From assembly GCA_937889395.1 (NCBI GenBank), contig CALAOW010000012.1, forward strand, positions 1 through 32,552: DNA of 32,552 bases, in the 5' to 3' direction. The position numbers were made by a program, and so were the translations under genes. Positions within the stretch are counted from its first letter, which is position 1. Every line of letters begins with the position of its first letter. The stretch is from an uncultured Pseudomonadota bacterium (lineage in GTDB: Bacteria; Desulfobacterota; Binatia; Binatales; Binataceae). Below the pieces are notes generated by a model, which made no database searches, was not told the origin of the DNA, and saw only the letters and a list, made by a program, of their open reading frames with translations. Shown piece by piece: positions 8,570-18,456 of this stretch.

Positions 8570-9724
8570 ATGGCGGCGGAGCGCAAGGGTGCAATCGAGA
8601 TCTTCAAAGTGGCCGGCATCCAGGTCGCCATCGACTATTCCTGGCTGGTCATCTTCGCGCTGATCCTGTGGTCACTGGCCTCGGGATATTTCCCCGGGCA
8701 GTATCCCGGCTATTCGACCGGGATTTACTGGCTGGTGGGACTGATTGCGACCATCCTGTTCTTCGGCTCGGTGCTCGCGCACGAGCTGTGCCACGCCGCG
8801 ATGGGGAACCGGCTCGGCGAGGGAGTACACCGGATCACGCTGTTCATCTTCGGCGGAATGGCGGAGCTGGAGCACGAGCCCAGGAGCGGGATCGATGAGC
8901 TCAAGATCGCCGCGGTGGGTCCGCTCAGCTCGCTGGTGATGGCGGGAATCTTCTGGCTGATCGCGCGCGAGGTCGCCGCGGCTCCGGCGACGGCGCTGTG
9001 GAAAGCGGTCTTCTCCTATCTCGCCTTCATCAATCTCGCGCTCGCACTGTTCAACCTGCTGCCCGGATTTCCGCTCGACGGAGGGCGCCTGCTGCGCGCC
9101 GCGTTGTGGATGCGATGGGGCGATCTGCGCCGCGCGACGGCAGCGGCGGCCGATTGGGGCAACACGATCGCGTGGGGACTGATCGCGTTCGGCGCGATGG
9201 AGATCTTCGCGGGCGCGCTGGTCGGCGGGATGTGGCTGATATTCATCGGGCTGTTCCTGCGCAGCGCTGCGTCGTCGGGGTACCAGAACCTGATCGTCGA
9301 GCAGGCGCTGTCCGGCGCGCGCGTGCGCGATATTATGGTGCGCGATCCGATCGTGCTCGGCCCCGATGAAACGGTAGCCGATGCCATCGAGAGCTATTTC
9401 CTGCGCTACGGTTTCGGCGGCTTTCCGGTCGCGGCGGATGGAAAAGGGCTTGGCGTGGCGGCTCTTGCGCAGGTGCGCGATTGTCCCGCGTCCGAGCGCG
9501 CGAGGATGCGCATCAGCGAGGTTATGCGCCCCGCCGACGGGACGATCGAGATCGCTCCCGGCGCCGGCGTCATCGATGCGCTCCGGCAGATGGTGGCTGC
9601 GGATATTGGACGGCTGCTGGTCGTGGACGATGGCAAGCTGGTTGGCCTGATCACGCGTACCGGCGTAATGCGCTACGTCCACACCAAAACGCAGCTCTCA
9701 GCGCCCGCCAGCACGGCAGCTTAA
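8570..9724 (+). CDS. Site-2 protease family (M50) metalloprotease with C-terminal CBS domains
   Basis: VLAHELCHAAMG (HExxH), NLLPGFPLDGGRLLRA, two CBS-like segments (VRDIMVRDPIVLGPDETVADAI; ISEVMRPADGTIEIAPGAGVIDALRQM...GLITRTGVMRY). Confidence 0.93.
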   Translation: MAAERKGAIEIFKVAGIQVAIDYSWLVIFALILWSLASGYFPGQYPGYSTGIYWLVGLIATILFFGSVLAHELCHAAMGNRLGEGVHRITLFIFGGMAELEHEPRSGIDELKIAAVGPLSSLVMAGIFWLIAREVAAAPATALWKAVFSYLAFINLALALFNLLPGFPLDGGRLLRAALWMRWGDLRRATAAAADWGNTIAWGLIAFGAMEIFAGALVGGMWLIFIGLFLRSAASSGYQNLIVEQALSGARVRDIMVRDPIVLGPDETVADAIESYFLRYGFGGFPVAADGKGLGVAALAQVRDCPASERARMRISEVMRPADGTIEIAPGAGVIDALRQMVAADIGRLLVVDDGKLVGLITRTGVMRYVHTKTQLSAPASTAA

Positions 9725-9732
9725 CGAGTCCG

Positions 9733-10362
9733 CTATGTCGAGTGCCTCAACGGCGTTGAGGGCGGCGGCGGCGGGGGGAGGCCAGCGCGGGCCAGGTCGG
9801 ACGGCGTGTCTAAGTCGAGATTGATTCCCGGATCGTTCAGGTCAACGTAGGCGACGCGGGAAGGGTCGGCGTTTACTACGTGGCGGGCGCCCTCTTCTTC
9901 CGGCGCGGACAGGAGTTCGGCAAACAATGCGCGATCGAAAATCACCGGATGCCCCCGGCGGCCATCGTGGCGCGCGATCACGATCGGCTTGCCCGTTCGA
10001 TGGTACGAATCCACGATCGCTCGAAACGTTTCGACCCGGACCATCGGATGATCCCCGAGATGCACAATCGCGCCCGCCGAATCCGGCTGAATGACACCGA
10101 TGCCGACCTTCAACGACGACAGTTGTCCGCGCGAATAGTCCGGATTCTCGACGATCGCGATCCGCGCGTCGCGCGGAATCGCCGCGCGAACGCGCTCGCG
10201 ATGCGCCCCGATCACAATCACGAGCCGCGGCACCACCGCGAGCATCGTCTCGGCAATATGCTCGATAAAGGTCCGCCCGCCTATGTCCAAAAGCGGCTTC
10301 GGATAGCCCATCCGGCGCGACTCGCCCGCCGCCAGGATGATTCCCTCGAGCTGCCGTTTCAT
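9733..10362 (-). CDS. MocA-like nucleotidyltransferase (molybdenum cofactor cytidylyltransferase family)
   Basis: MKRQLEGIILAAGESRRMGYPKPLLDIGGRTFIEHI; HLGDHPMV; GRRGHPVIFDRALF. Confidence 0.88.
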   Translation of the reverse strand: MKRQLEGIILAAGESRRMGYPKPLLDIGGRTFIEHIAETMLAVVPRLVIVIGAHRERVRAAIPRDARIAIVENPDYSRGQLSSLKVGIGVIQPDSAGAIVHLGDHPMVRVETFRAIVDSYHRTGKPIVIARHDGRRGHPVIFDRALFAELLSAPEEEGARHVVNADPSRVAYVDLNDPGINLDLDTPSDLARAGLPPPPPPSTPLRHST

Positions 10363-10400
10363 CGTGTCGATTCAGAGACCGCCTGCCGCATCGATGCGGG

Positions 10401-11567
10401 CTACTTCGAGCGTTTGAGGCTGCCCAAACGAACGCCGAGCGTAAAATCGTCGCGCTCGCCGGTGCGGCGTTCGCGAATAATCTCCGCGATGATCGAGAGC
10501 GCAATCTCCTCCGGCGTCTCACCGCCAATCGCGACGCCGAGCGGCGCATGAACGTCGCCGAGCCGCTCTATCGGAACCCCACTCTCGCCGATTCTCACGA
10601 GCGTGGCCTTCACCCGGCGGCGCGAACCGATCATCCCGACGAATCCGCACGGCTGCATCAGCGCCGCGCGCACAACTTCCTCGTCGAAAGAATGACCGCG
10701 CGTGACGGAAACCAGATAGCAGTGGCCGTCGAGCGCGAGCGAATCGATCGCGGCCTTGAAAGGCTTGACGATTATTTCGTCGGCATCCGGGAACCGCTCA
10801 CGGTTCGCAAACGATGCGCGATCGTCGATCACCGTAACGTGAAACCCGAGCATCACTCCAAGCACGCACAACGGCGCCGCGATATGGCCCGCGCCGACGA
10901 TTATCAGGCGCTGCGCACCAACGATCGGATCGACAAACAGGCGCACACCGCCTTTGGGTTCGAGATGCGTGACAGGATGAAGCCGGCCGGCGCCATCGGC
11001 TTCGAGCAAGGTGGGAATCGCGTCGTCCGTTCGCTCGACGATTTGCGCGAACTGCGCCGCGGGCAGATCGATCGGTCCCGCATCTCGCGCGCCCGCATCT
11101 CGGGGATCTATAAACGTCCTCGACCCGGCCGGCATTTCGCTTCGCGAACCGGGATCGACCACCGTTATCAGTGCGCCGGGAGCACTGCGGCCGGCAGCGT
11201 CGGCCAGCTTGCGCGCGATTTCCAGGTCGCGGGCCGGGGACCACAGATCGACGAAGACGTCCATTATTCCGCCGCAGGTACCGATCTCGCGCTGGTCGAA
11301 ATCGCCGGTGAGATCGACTTCGGTCAGCCGCGGGCCGCTTTCGCTTTCACTGCCTTCTTCAAGTAATACACGAGCTTTTCGAAAGACCTCGGCTTCGCCG
11401 CATCCGCCGCCGATGGTGCCGAACTGCCCGTCCGCGCGGACGATCATCTTGGCGCCGACTTCACGCGGCGTAGAGCCGCGAACGTTCACCACCGTTGCCA
11501 GCGCGAACGGCTGCCCGCGCTCCAGCGTGCGCAGCGCCTCAGCCCAGATTTGATCCGAACCATTCAT
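10401..11567 (-). CDS. XdhC/CoxI family protein
   Basis: FALATVVNVRGSTPREVGAKMIVRADGQFGTIGGGCGEAEV; RLIIVGAGHIAAPLCVLGVMLGFHVTVIDDRASFANRERFPDAD; GMIGSRRRV; APLGVAIGGETPEEIALSIIAEII. Confidence 0.92.
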   Translation of the reverse strand: MNGSDQIWAEALRTLERGQPFALATVVNVRGSTPREVGAKMIVRADGQFGTIGGGCGEAEVFRKARVLLEEGSESESGPRLTEVDLTGDFDQREIGTCGGIMDVFVDLWSPARDLEIARKLADAAGRSAPGALITVVDPGSRSEMPAGSRTFIDPRDAGARDAGPIDLPAAQFAQIVERTDDAIPTLLEADGAGRLHPVTHLEPKGGVRLFVDPIVGAQRLIIVGAGHIAAPLCVLGVMLGFHVTVIDDRASFANRERFPDADEIIVKPFKAAIDSLALDGHCYLVSVTRGHSFDEEVVRAALMQPCGFVGMIGSRRRVKATLVRIGESGVPIERLGDVHAPLGVAIGGETPEEIALSIIAEIIRERRTGERDDFTLGVRLGSLKRSK

Positions 11568-11708
11568 TTGCGAACCCGCGATTAGAACTTACCAGAACGT
11601 GCACTCGCGATGAATGCGGTCGCCGGTGTCAGTTGCAGAGCTGGCGCAGAATCACGCGCGCCCGGAGCAGGCTGTCCTCGGCGGGCGGCGAGAGTAGCCG
11701 GTGCAGTT

Positions 11709-12848
11709 TTAGATATGGTGCTGGACGGATAGCCGCTGCGGATTATCGGCGATCCCATAGCGAATGAGCATCCGGTAGAGCGTTGAGCGCGAAACGCCGA
11801 GCAGGCCGGCGGCACGCCGTCGATTTCCCTCGGTCTCTTCGAGCGAACGCATCAGGGTCTTCTTGACGACGTCATCGAGCAGGAAGCCCGGCGGCTCGCC
11901 GGCGAAATCGCTGGTGGGCAAGGGGCGCGCGGCTGGCGCGGCCGCGTAATCGTTGGCGGACGATTCCTCATGCCGGTACAACAACTCGGCGCCGGTTCCG
12001 TCCACGATCTGCTTGGGGAGATCGGATACGCCGATGGTGTTGCTCTCGGTTAAAATCACGGCACTTTCGATCGCATTGGAAAGTTCGCGGACATTTCCCG
12101 GCCATTGATATGCGCCGAGGATCTCGATGGCGCGGCGCGAGATTTGCGAGACATTCTTGCCGAACAGACAATTGTATTGTTCGATGAAAAACCCGATGAA
12201 GGCCGGGATGGCCTCGCGCCGTTCTCGAAGGGGCGGGATAAAGATCGCCGAAGCGCTCACGCGGTAGTAGAGATCGTCGCGAAACTGGCCCGCTCTGACC
12301 ATCGCGTGCAAGTCGCGATTGGTCGCGACGACCAAACGGAGATCAACCTTGTAGCTATGCGACGATCCGACCGGCTGAACCTCGTGCGACTCGACCGAGC
12401 GCAGCAGCTTGGGCTGGAGCTTGAGCGGCAATTCGCCGATCTCGTCAAGGAACAGCGTGCCTCCGTTGGCGGATCGGAAGTATCCCTGCGACTCCTCGCG
12501 TGCGTCGGTAAAGGCGCCGCGAACGTGGCCGAATAACTGGGACTCGGCCAACGATTCGACGAGGTTGGAGCAGTTCAGCGTCACGAAGGGACCATTTGGA
12601 ACCGGACCCAGCGTGTGGAGCGCGCGCGCGATCAATTCCTTTCCGGTTCCGGATTCGCCTGAAATCAGCACCGTCGCTTTGTACGGACTCAGCTGCGATA
12701 CCGACTTTAAGACCTTGCGCACTTGCGCAGATCTTACGACCATGCCGCCGAGCCGGTCCGCACTGTTCACGAGATGGTCGAGCGACAGCATCTCGTTTGC
12801 CCCGTCTCCGATAGGCGCCGTTCCCGATGCGATGTTTTCTACTGCCAT
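11709..12848 (-). CDS. Sigma-54-dependent transcriptional activator (AAA+ plus Fis-type HTH, no evident sensory domain)
   Basis: GESGTGKELIARALH, GAFTDA, GGTLFLDEIGELPL, RLVVATNRDL, FRDDLYYRV, WPGNVRELSNAIESAVIL; C-terminal GNRRRAAGLLGVSRSTLYRMLIRYGI. Confidence 0.93.
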   Translation of the reverse strand: MAVENIASGTAPIGDGANEMLSLDHLVNSADRLGGMVVRSAQVRKVLKSVSQLSPYKATVLISGESGTGKELIARALHTLGPVPNGPFVTLNCSNLVESLAESQLFGHVRGAFTDAREESQGYFRSANGGTLFLDEIGELPLKLQPKLLRSVESHEVQPVGSSHSYKVDLRLVVATNRDLHAMVRAGQFRDDLYYRVSASAIFIPPLRERREAIPAFIGFFIEQYNCLFGKNVSQISRRAIEILGAYQWPGNVRELSNAIESAVILTESNTIGVSDLPKQIVDGTGAELLYRHEESSANDYAAAPAARPLPTSDFAGEPPGFLLDDVVKKTLMRSLEETEGNRRRAAGLLGVSRSTLYRMLIRYGIADNPQRLSVQHHI

Positions 12849-13257
12849 TGAGTGCCCACGTGTTGCACAGTGCTTCCTCTTTGACCTGTAATCACAAAGT
12901 CAACAACAAGGTTTCAGAGCAAGTGGCGGGCCATCGTCTCGGAATCGGGACACTCATTGAACGGTTGTCTGTAATAGGCACAACTGCGCGCCACGCCGCA
13001 CACGGCGCTGGATGCGGCATTTCAGTGCCATCGAGCAGGTCAGAATGCGACATTGGTTTGCCGCCGGAGATCGGCGCGGGGATTCGGATTAGTCGGCGCG
13101 CGTCAGCAGCGCAGGCAAATCGCGCAGGCCGGAGAGCTGGAAATCGCGGCTGCAATGACGATATCCGCGTCGCGCGCGAGCGAGCGTGAAATCGGGCGGC
13201 AGCGCTCCGGCTTCGATCACTTCGATGCGGCGCGCGCGTTCAATTCGACTTAATCGT

Positions 13258-13743
13258 TCAATTCAATAGGGCGCAAAGCTGCGCCAGCGCGGATACGCAA
13301 GTCGGATCGCCAGGCGCGAGTGCGAGTGCGCCTTCGAATTCGTCGATCGCACGTTTCACCATTCCCTTGGCAGCGTAAATTCGGCCCAGGTTCATGAACG
13401 GATAATGACGCGGATCGTAACGCGGCGCGGTCTTGGCTTTTTCGAGCCACGGGACGGCCTCGTCGAGCTCGCCCTTGGCGATTAGATATGCGCCGATATC
13501 GTTGTATGGATTGCCAAACGCGGGATCGATTTCGATGGCGCGGCGGCACTGCGCGATCGCGTCGTCGATTCGTCCCATGCCCTCGAACGCCCATCCCCGA
13601 AATGTGTAGGCCTCGGCGGTCGGAAAGACTTCGATCGATTTTGTGTAGAGTTCGACCGCGCGCTCGAGATCGTGGTTCATGTGAAAGCGCATCGCCTCGT
13701 TCCATAACTCAAGCGCGCGCATCCGCGGTTCCGAGTCAGCCAT
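13258..13743 (-). CDS. TPR protein at the end of the Tad gene cluster (possible TadD-like role)
   Basis: ATG at 13743: MADSEPRMRALELWNEAMRFHMNHDLERAVELYTKSIEVFPTAEAYTFRGWAFEGMGRIDDAIAQCRRAIEIDPAFGNPYNDIGAYL...; TPR periodicity. Confidence 0.82.
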   Translation of the reverse strand: MADSEPRMRALELWNEAMRFHMNHDLERAVELYTKSIEVFPTAEAYTFRGWAFEGMGRIDDAIAQCRRAIEIDPAFGNPYNDIGAYLIAKGELDEAVPWLEKAKTAPRYDPRHYPFMNLGRIYAAKGMVKRAIDEFEGALALAPGDPTCVSALAQLCALLN

Positions 13744-13823
13744 GATCAATCGGTTATTGTGCCGATCCGCCCGCGTCAAGAGCGCTGCCGGTTGCATCCG
13801 GGAGGTCGCCGCCGGCGCGATCG

Positions 13824-14762
13824 CTACGCGTGGGTAAGTGCCCGCATGATCTGAATCATGGCGGGGCCGACGATCACGCTCATCATGGCGGGCAAAATGA
13901 ACAGCACGAGCGGGAAGAGAATCTTGACGGTGGTTTTGGCGGCGGCTTCTTCGGCGCGGAGCCGGCGGGTGATGCGCATCGAGTCCGAGATCGATCGCAG
14001 CGCGGGACCGATTGACGCGTCCAGCTTTTCGCTTTGCACCAGCGTCGCGGCCAGCGGTTTGATGTCCTCGACGGCGGTGCGATCGGCGAAGCTTCTCAGC
14101 GCCTGGCCAAGCGAGTTGCCGGAGGCGAGCTCGGCTGACACGATCGACAGCTCGGTGCCGATTTCCTGATTTTGGCGCTGGGTTTCGGATCCGACGATCT
14201 TGATGGCTTCGCTGAGGCCGAGGCCGGCTTCGACGCAGACCACCAGCAAATCCAAAACGTCGGAGAGTTGGCTGGCGATTGCCTGTTGACGGTTTTTGGC
14301 CTTGCGGCCGATATAGTAATTGGGTGCGAATGCGCCGACGCCCAAGCCGATCAGCATGAACATCAGCGGCTTGATGCCGTGGAAGCCAAACGCGATCGCG
14401 ACGACGAGCGCAAGGAGCGCAGCCCCCGCCGTCGATGCGAGGCGGGCGAAGTGAAAGGTGCGGACGGCGCCGGACCCGGGAAAGCCGGCGCGGACCAGGA
14501 TCTGTGCGAGCTTCTCGCGCTCCGGAGTATTTGGCGCGGGTTCGGGAAGATGCCTGGCGACCCATCGAAACAGCGAACGCGCAAAGGTATTGGACTCCAT
14601 GTCGAGATTGGCGGGATTTCCATAAGCGACGCGCATCTTGACGCCGATCTCGGTGATGCGCTCGTCGAACGGGCGATTAATCCCGTAGATCGCCGCGTAG
14701 ATCGCGATGGAGATCGCGCCGAACAGGAAAAACACCGTCAAGCTTGCATAGATGGCCGGCAT
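13824..14762 (-). CDS. tadC: Type II secretion system F family protein, TadC-like
   Basis: DVLDLLVVCVEAGLGLSEAIKIVG...ELASGNSLGQALRSFADRT...; C-terminal TMs; in tandem with TadB and TadA. Confidence 0.85.
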   Translation of the reverse strand: MPAIYASLTVFFLFGAISIAIYAAIYGINRPFDERITEIGVKMRVAYGNPANLDMESNTFARSLFRWVARHLPEPAPNTPEREKLAQILVRAGFPGSGAVRTFHFARLASTAGAALLALVVAIAFGFHGIKPLMFMLIGLGVGAFAPNYYIGRKAKNRQQAIASQLSDVLDLLVVCVEAGLGLSEAIKIVGSETQRQNQEIGTELSIVSAELASGNSLGQALRSFADRTAVEDIKPLAATLVQSEKLDASIGPALRSISDSMRITRRLRAEEAAAKTTVKILFPLVLFILPAMMSVIVGPAMIQIMRALTHA

Positions 14763-14772
14763 CGCAGTTATT

Positions 14773-15732
14773 TCAGAACTTCACCTTGAGGAGCTTGCGA
14801 ATTGAGAGGAACGCCAGGACGTCGAGCACGCAGGCAACTTCGAGAATCTTTTGGCCGGTCGGATCGTAAAAGAGCGTGTCGGTGTAGCTTGGCTGGATGA
14901 CGCTGAACGCAGCCAGCATCACGATCGGCAGGAACCCGACCAGTATCCCGCTCATCCTGGATTGGGCCGTAAGCGCCTTGATTTGCTGTTGCAGGCGCTG
15001 GCGGGTGCGAACGATTTCCGAGAGCCGTCCGATTATTACTGCCAGCGAGCTGCCGACTTCCGATTGCACCCGCACCGCGACGACCAGCAGGCGGAGGTCA
15101 TCCTGCGGCACGCGCTTGAGCATCTCTTCGAGCGCGCGCGGCAGCGGCAGCCCCAGCCGGCTCTGTTCGATAGCGGAGCGGAATTCGGTGGAGATCGGAT
15201 CGGCGAACTCCGCCACCACGACCTGCAATCCGCGCAGCAGCGTATGGCCGGCTTCGAGTGACGATTTGATCAAATCGAGCGCGTACGGCAGTTGCTTGGC
15301 GAATGCCTTGAGGCGCCGCTGCCTGCGCACCCGGATATAAACTATCGGCAGGCTTGCCATCGCCGCGCCCATCGCGATCGACAGGAGTTCTATCCCCCAA
15401 ATCGCCTCGCCGGCGAACAGGCCGGCCGTAAACATCAGCAGGCTCACGAGCAAGATGTCGGTGATGCGGGCGTAGATTCCGGCCTGCCAGAGGTTTTCCT
15501 CGAGTTTTTGGAGCAAATTGAGTTGATAGAGCCGGCTTAGAAATTCGCGTCCGGTCAGGCGGCGACGATCGGTCTTGGTGATATCGCCGGCCAGGGCAAC
15601 GTCGGGCCGCGCCATCCGCCGCATCACGGTGCGCGTGACTTGGGGCCGATAGCGCCGCATGAACAGCAGCGCGCAGGCAATCAGCACGAAGCCCGCGGCC
15701 GCAGCCGGAATCAACAGGTCGTCGAGGTTCAT
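14773..15732 (-). CDS. tadB: Type II secretion system F family protein, TadB-like
   Basis: ATG at 15732 ([28 protein letters not shown]); [62 protein letters not shown]. Confidence 0.86.
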   Translation of the reverse strand: MNLDDLLIPAAAAGFVLIACALLFMRRYRPQVTRTVMRRMARPDVALAGDITKTDRRRLTGREFLSRLYQLNLLQKLEENLWQAGIYARITDILLVSLLMFTAGLFAGEAIWGIELLSIAMGAAMASLPIVYIRVRRQRRLKAFAKQLPYALDLIKSSLEAGHTLLRGLQVVVAEFADPISTEFRSAIEQSRLGLPLPRALEEMLKRVPQDDLRLLVVAVRVQSEVGSSLAVIIGRLSEIVRTRQRLQQQIKALTAQSRMSGILVGFLPIVMLAAFSVIQPSYTDTLFYDPTGQKILEVACVLDVLAFLSIRKLLKVKF

Positions 15733-17114
15733 CGCGCGGCCATTTTGATCACCTTCGATTCGGTCTTGTATCCGGCCGTTTCGAGGCGCTGTGCGTACAC
15801 TGAACGAATGCCGGTCGATTGAAAGGCGCCGTTGATTTTTCCTGCCGGCGTGGTGTCGGCGCGGACAAACTCGAACAAGTCCTGCATCATGATCATCTCG
15901 CCTTCCATGCCGCTGATCTCGGAAATCCTCATGACTTTGCGGGAACCGTCGGACAGCCGGCTGACGTGAACGATAATGTTGACGGCAGAGGCAATCTGCT
16001 GGCGCATTGCGCGCTGCGGAATCGAGACGCCCGACAGCAGCATCATCATCTCGAGCCGGCCCAGGCATTCGCGAGGACTGTTGGCGTGGATGGTGGCGAT
16101 CGAACCGTCATGGCCGGTGGACATCGCCTGCAACATGTCGAAGACTTCTGCGCCGCGGACCTCGCCGACGACGATTCTGTCCGGGCGCATGCGCAGACAG
16201 TTCTTGACCAAGTCGCGCTGCGTGACCTCGCCGCGGCCTTCAAGATTCGACGGCCGCGTCTCGAGCCGCACGACGTGAGGCTGTTGCAAGGAAAGCTCGG
16301 CAGAATCCTCGATCGTAACGATTCGCTCGTCCTCGGGAACGAACGCGGACAGACAATTGAGCATCGTGGTCTTGCCCGAGCCGGTACCGCCGCAAACGAT
16401 TACGTTCAGGCGCGCTCGAACAACCGCGAGCAGAAGCTCGACCAGGTCCCAAGTGAGAGCCTCCTTTTCGACCAGCGCGCCGATGTCGAAGCGATGCTTG
16501 CCGAAACGCCGGATCGATAGCGCCGGCCCGTCGAGCGCCAGCGGCGGAATGATCGCGTTGATACGCGAGCCGTCGGGCAACCGTGCATCGACCATCGGTG
16601 ACGATTCGTCAACGCGCCGTCCGACGCGAGACACGATCCGATCGATGATCAGCATCAGATGCTGGTCGTCCTGGAACACGACGTCGGTGGCGTGCAGCTT
16701 GCCGCGCTTTTCGACGTAAACCTGGTTGGGGCCGTTGACCAGGATGTCGGTGATTTCGTCGTCGCGGAGCAACGGCTCGAGCGGGCCCAAGCCGAGCAGC
16801 TCGTTCTTAAGTTCCTCGATGAGCCGGCCGCGGTCGATGTCGGTCAGGAGGCGGCCACCATCTTCATTAAGAATGTCGTTGATAACGGCGGTGACTTTGG
16901 CGGAGACCATCGCGGGCTCGAGGGTCTCGAGCTTGGATACGTCGATAGTCTCGAACAGTTTGTTGTGAACTTTGACCTTTAAGCGGAGCGAGCTATCCGC
17001 GATCGCATCCTTGCGCCGGCGCACGGTCGCGCCGATAAGCGAGCCACCGCCGGTAGTGACCTCTGGCGGGCGTGCGCCCCTGGGGGCATTCGATAGCCTT
17101 TCCGTCAGTCTCAT
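15729..17114 (-). CDS. tadA: CpaF/TadA family secretion ATPase
   Basis: [97 protein letters not shown]. Confidence 0.95.
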   Translation of the reverse strand: MRLTERLSNAPRGARPPEVTTGGGSLIGATVRRRKDAIADSSLRLKVKVHNKLFETIDVSKLETLEPAMVSAKVTAVINDILNEDGGRLLTDIDRGRLIEELKNELLGLGPLEPLLRDDEITDILVNGPNQVYVEKRGKLHATDVVFQDDQHLMLIIDRIVSRVGRRVDESSPMVDARLPDGSRINAIIPPLALDGPALSIRRFGKHRFDIGALVEKEALTWDLVELLLAVVRARLNVIVCGGTGSGKTTMLNCLSAFVPEDERIVTIEDSAELSLQQPHVVRLETRPSNLEGRGEVTQRDLVKNCLRMRPDRIVVGEVRGAEVFDMLQAMSTGHDGSIATIHANSPRECLGRLEMMMLLSGVSIPQRAMRQQIASAVNIIVHVSRLSDGSRKVMRISEISGMEGEMIMMQDLFEFVRADTTPAGKINGAFQSTGIRSVYAQRLETAGYKTESKVIKMAAR

Positions 17115-17133
17115 CTTGCATACCTCATCGACT

Positions 17134-18312
17134 TCAATGCGTGGCGAAGGCGGATTTGAGCCGCGACAAAAGTGTTTCCTGAAGCGGGGCCGGCTCCGTA
17201 CGCGGCATTACCAGAGCTGCGAGATCGAGCATCGCGCGCGCGACCGGGGACGACGGCGCGAACTGGAAAAGGTCCTGCGCCTTCATCTCGATAGATTCGA
17301 AAGTCCGATCGTCGCTTGGAATCTTGGCGTAGATGGACCTGGCGAGAGTTGCTTCGATCGCCTTCTCGGTCAACGGATGCGACGGATTATAGCGATTGAG
17401 AATGTAGCGCGGCTCGAGCCTGGTCAGGTCCAGGCGCTCGAACAGATCGATGAATCGCCATGCGCATCGCGCCGCCGCGATCGACTGATTGAGCACGTAA
17501 AACAGATGCTCCGAGCGCTCCCACGCCGCGACCCCGTTTTCGTCCACATGGTCTCCGCAATCGACGATCACGTAGTCGAACAACTGGCGAATCAGATCGA
17601 GCACCGTGCCGACCGTGGTGTCCGAAACCAGTTCGCCTTCTTCGATTCGTTTGGGCGCGGCCAGCAAATAGACGCCCGATTGATGCTTGGTCAGGGCGGA
17701 TTCGAGCTGGATCGAATCGAGCTTACGCTCCAGCCGCACCAACGGCATGATGGTCACTTCCGGATCGAGGTTCAGAAAGACCGCCAGGCCTCCGGTCTGA
17801 AGATCGAGATCGACCAGCGCTACGCGTTGATGCAACGAGTTGAGCGCCAACGCGAGGTTGGCAGCCAGCGAGGTCACACCGGCGCCGCCGATCAGGCTGG
17901 TGACGGAAATGACCACTCCACCCTCGCGGCGCTCGGTGCGCCAGCGCGCCTCGCTTACCTTCAGCAAGGCGCGGGTGGCCTCTCCCGGGTCCAGCGGCAT
18001 GAAGAGAATCTCGTCGGCGCCCGAGCGCAGCGCTCGCTTCATCAGTCCGGCCGAGCGCGCGTTAAGCACGGCGAGCAGACTTGGGCGCGGCGAATGTTCC
18101 GACTGGCTCTGGAGAAAGCTCAGGGCAGCCTCCTCGTTGCCGTTGACTATGACCAAGGTTGCGTCGGGCGGCGCGGCGACATTCTCGGAAAGATTCGCGG
18201 CGGTGGCGGTCTCGCCCTCGATGATCTCGAGTTCAGGCTCAGCCAGCGCCGCCAGCACCGCCTTGAGCTGGGTGCGCTGTTCGCCGGGATCGCCGACCAG
18301 CATGACCTTCAT
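17134..18312 (-). CDS. CpaE/TadZ-like pilus assembly ATPase-fold protein with degenerate P-loop
   Basis: ATG at 18312; receiver-like N-terminus; [25 protein letters not shown]...[25 protein letters not shown]. Confidence 0.85.
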   Translation of the reverse strand: MKVMLVGDPGEQRTQLKAVLAALAEPELEIIEGETATAANLSENVAAPPDATLVIVNGNEEAALSFLQSQSEHSPRPSLLAVLNARSAGLMKRALRSGADEILFMPLDPGEATRALLKVSEARWRTERREGGVVISVTSLIGGAGVTSLAANLALALNSLHQRVALVDLDLQTGGLAVFLNLDPEVTIMPLVRLERKLDSIQLESALTKHQSGVYLLAAPKRIEEGELVSDTTVGTVLDLIRQLFDYVIVDCGDHVDENGVAAWERSEHLFYVLNQSIAAARCAWRFIDLFERLDLTRLEPRYILNRYNPSHPLTEKAIEATLARSIYAKIPSDDRTFESIEMKAQDLFQFAPSSPVARAMLDLAALVMPRTEPAPLQETLLSRLKSAFATH

Positions 18313-18456
18313 CGTGCTACGACGACCCTCACTCTTTAATCCGCCGACTGGCACTCGATATTTCTCCTGGGTATGAGTGAGGGACCTAGCAGCGGGGAAT
18401 GTTCGCGCGTATGTTGCTGCGTACCCTCATGGCTTTCCCCTTATTGCCACCTGCGA

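Noticed and set aside
12890-13255. Possible gene remnant between the sigma-54 activator and the TPR gene (minus frame ...IERARRIEVIEAGALPPDFTLARARRGYRHCSRDFQLSGLRDLPALLTRAD)
   Set aside because: Short, no start or recognisable family; cannot distinguish from a random open frame.
13258-14565. 435-aa minus-strand ORF in the track
   Set aside because: Only the part after ATG 13743 is the TPR protein; the upstream portion is an out-of-frame shadow of tadC.
14773-16068. 431-aa minus-strand ORF in the track
   Set aside because: Residues before ATG 15732 overlap tadA in another frame; the real TadB starts at 15732.
16972-18339. 455-aa plus-strand ORF
   Set aside because: Antisense to the convincing CpaE/TadZ gene; Arg/His/Gln-rich composition typical of shadow frames in GC-rich DNA.
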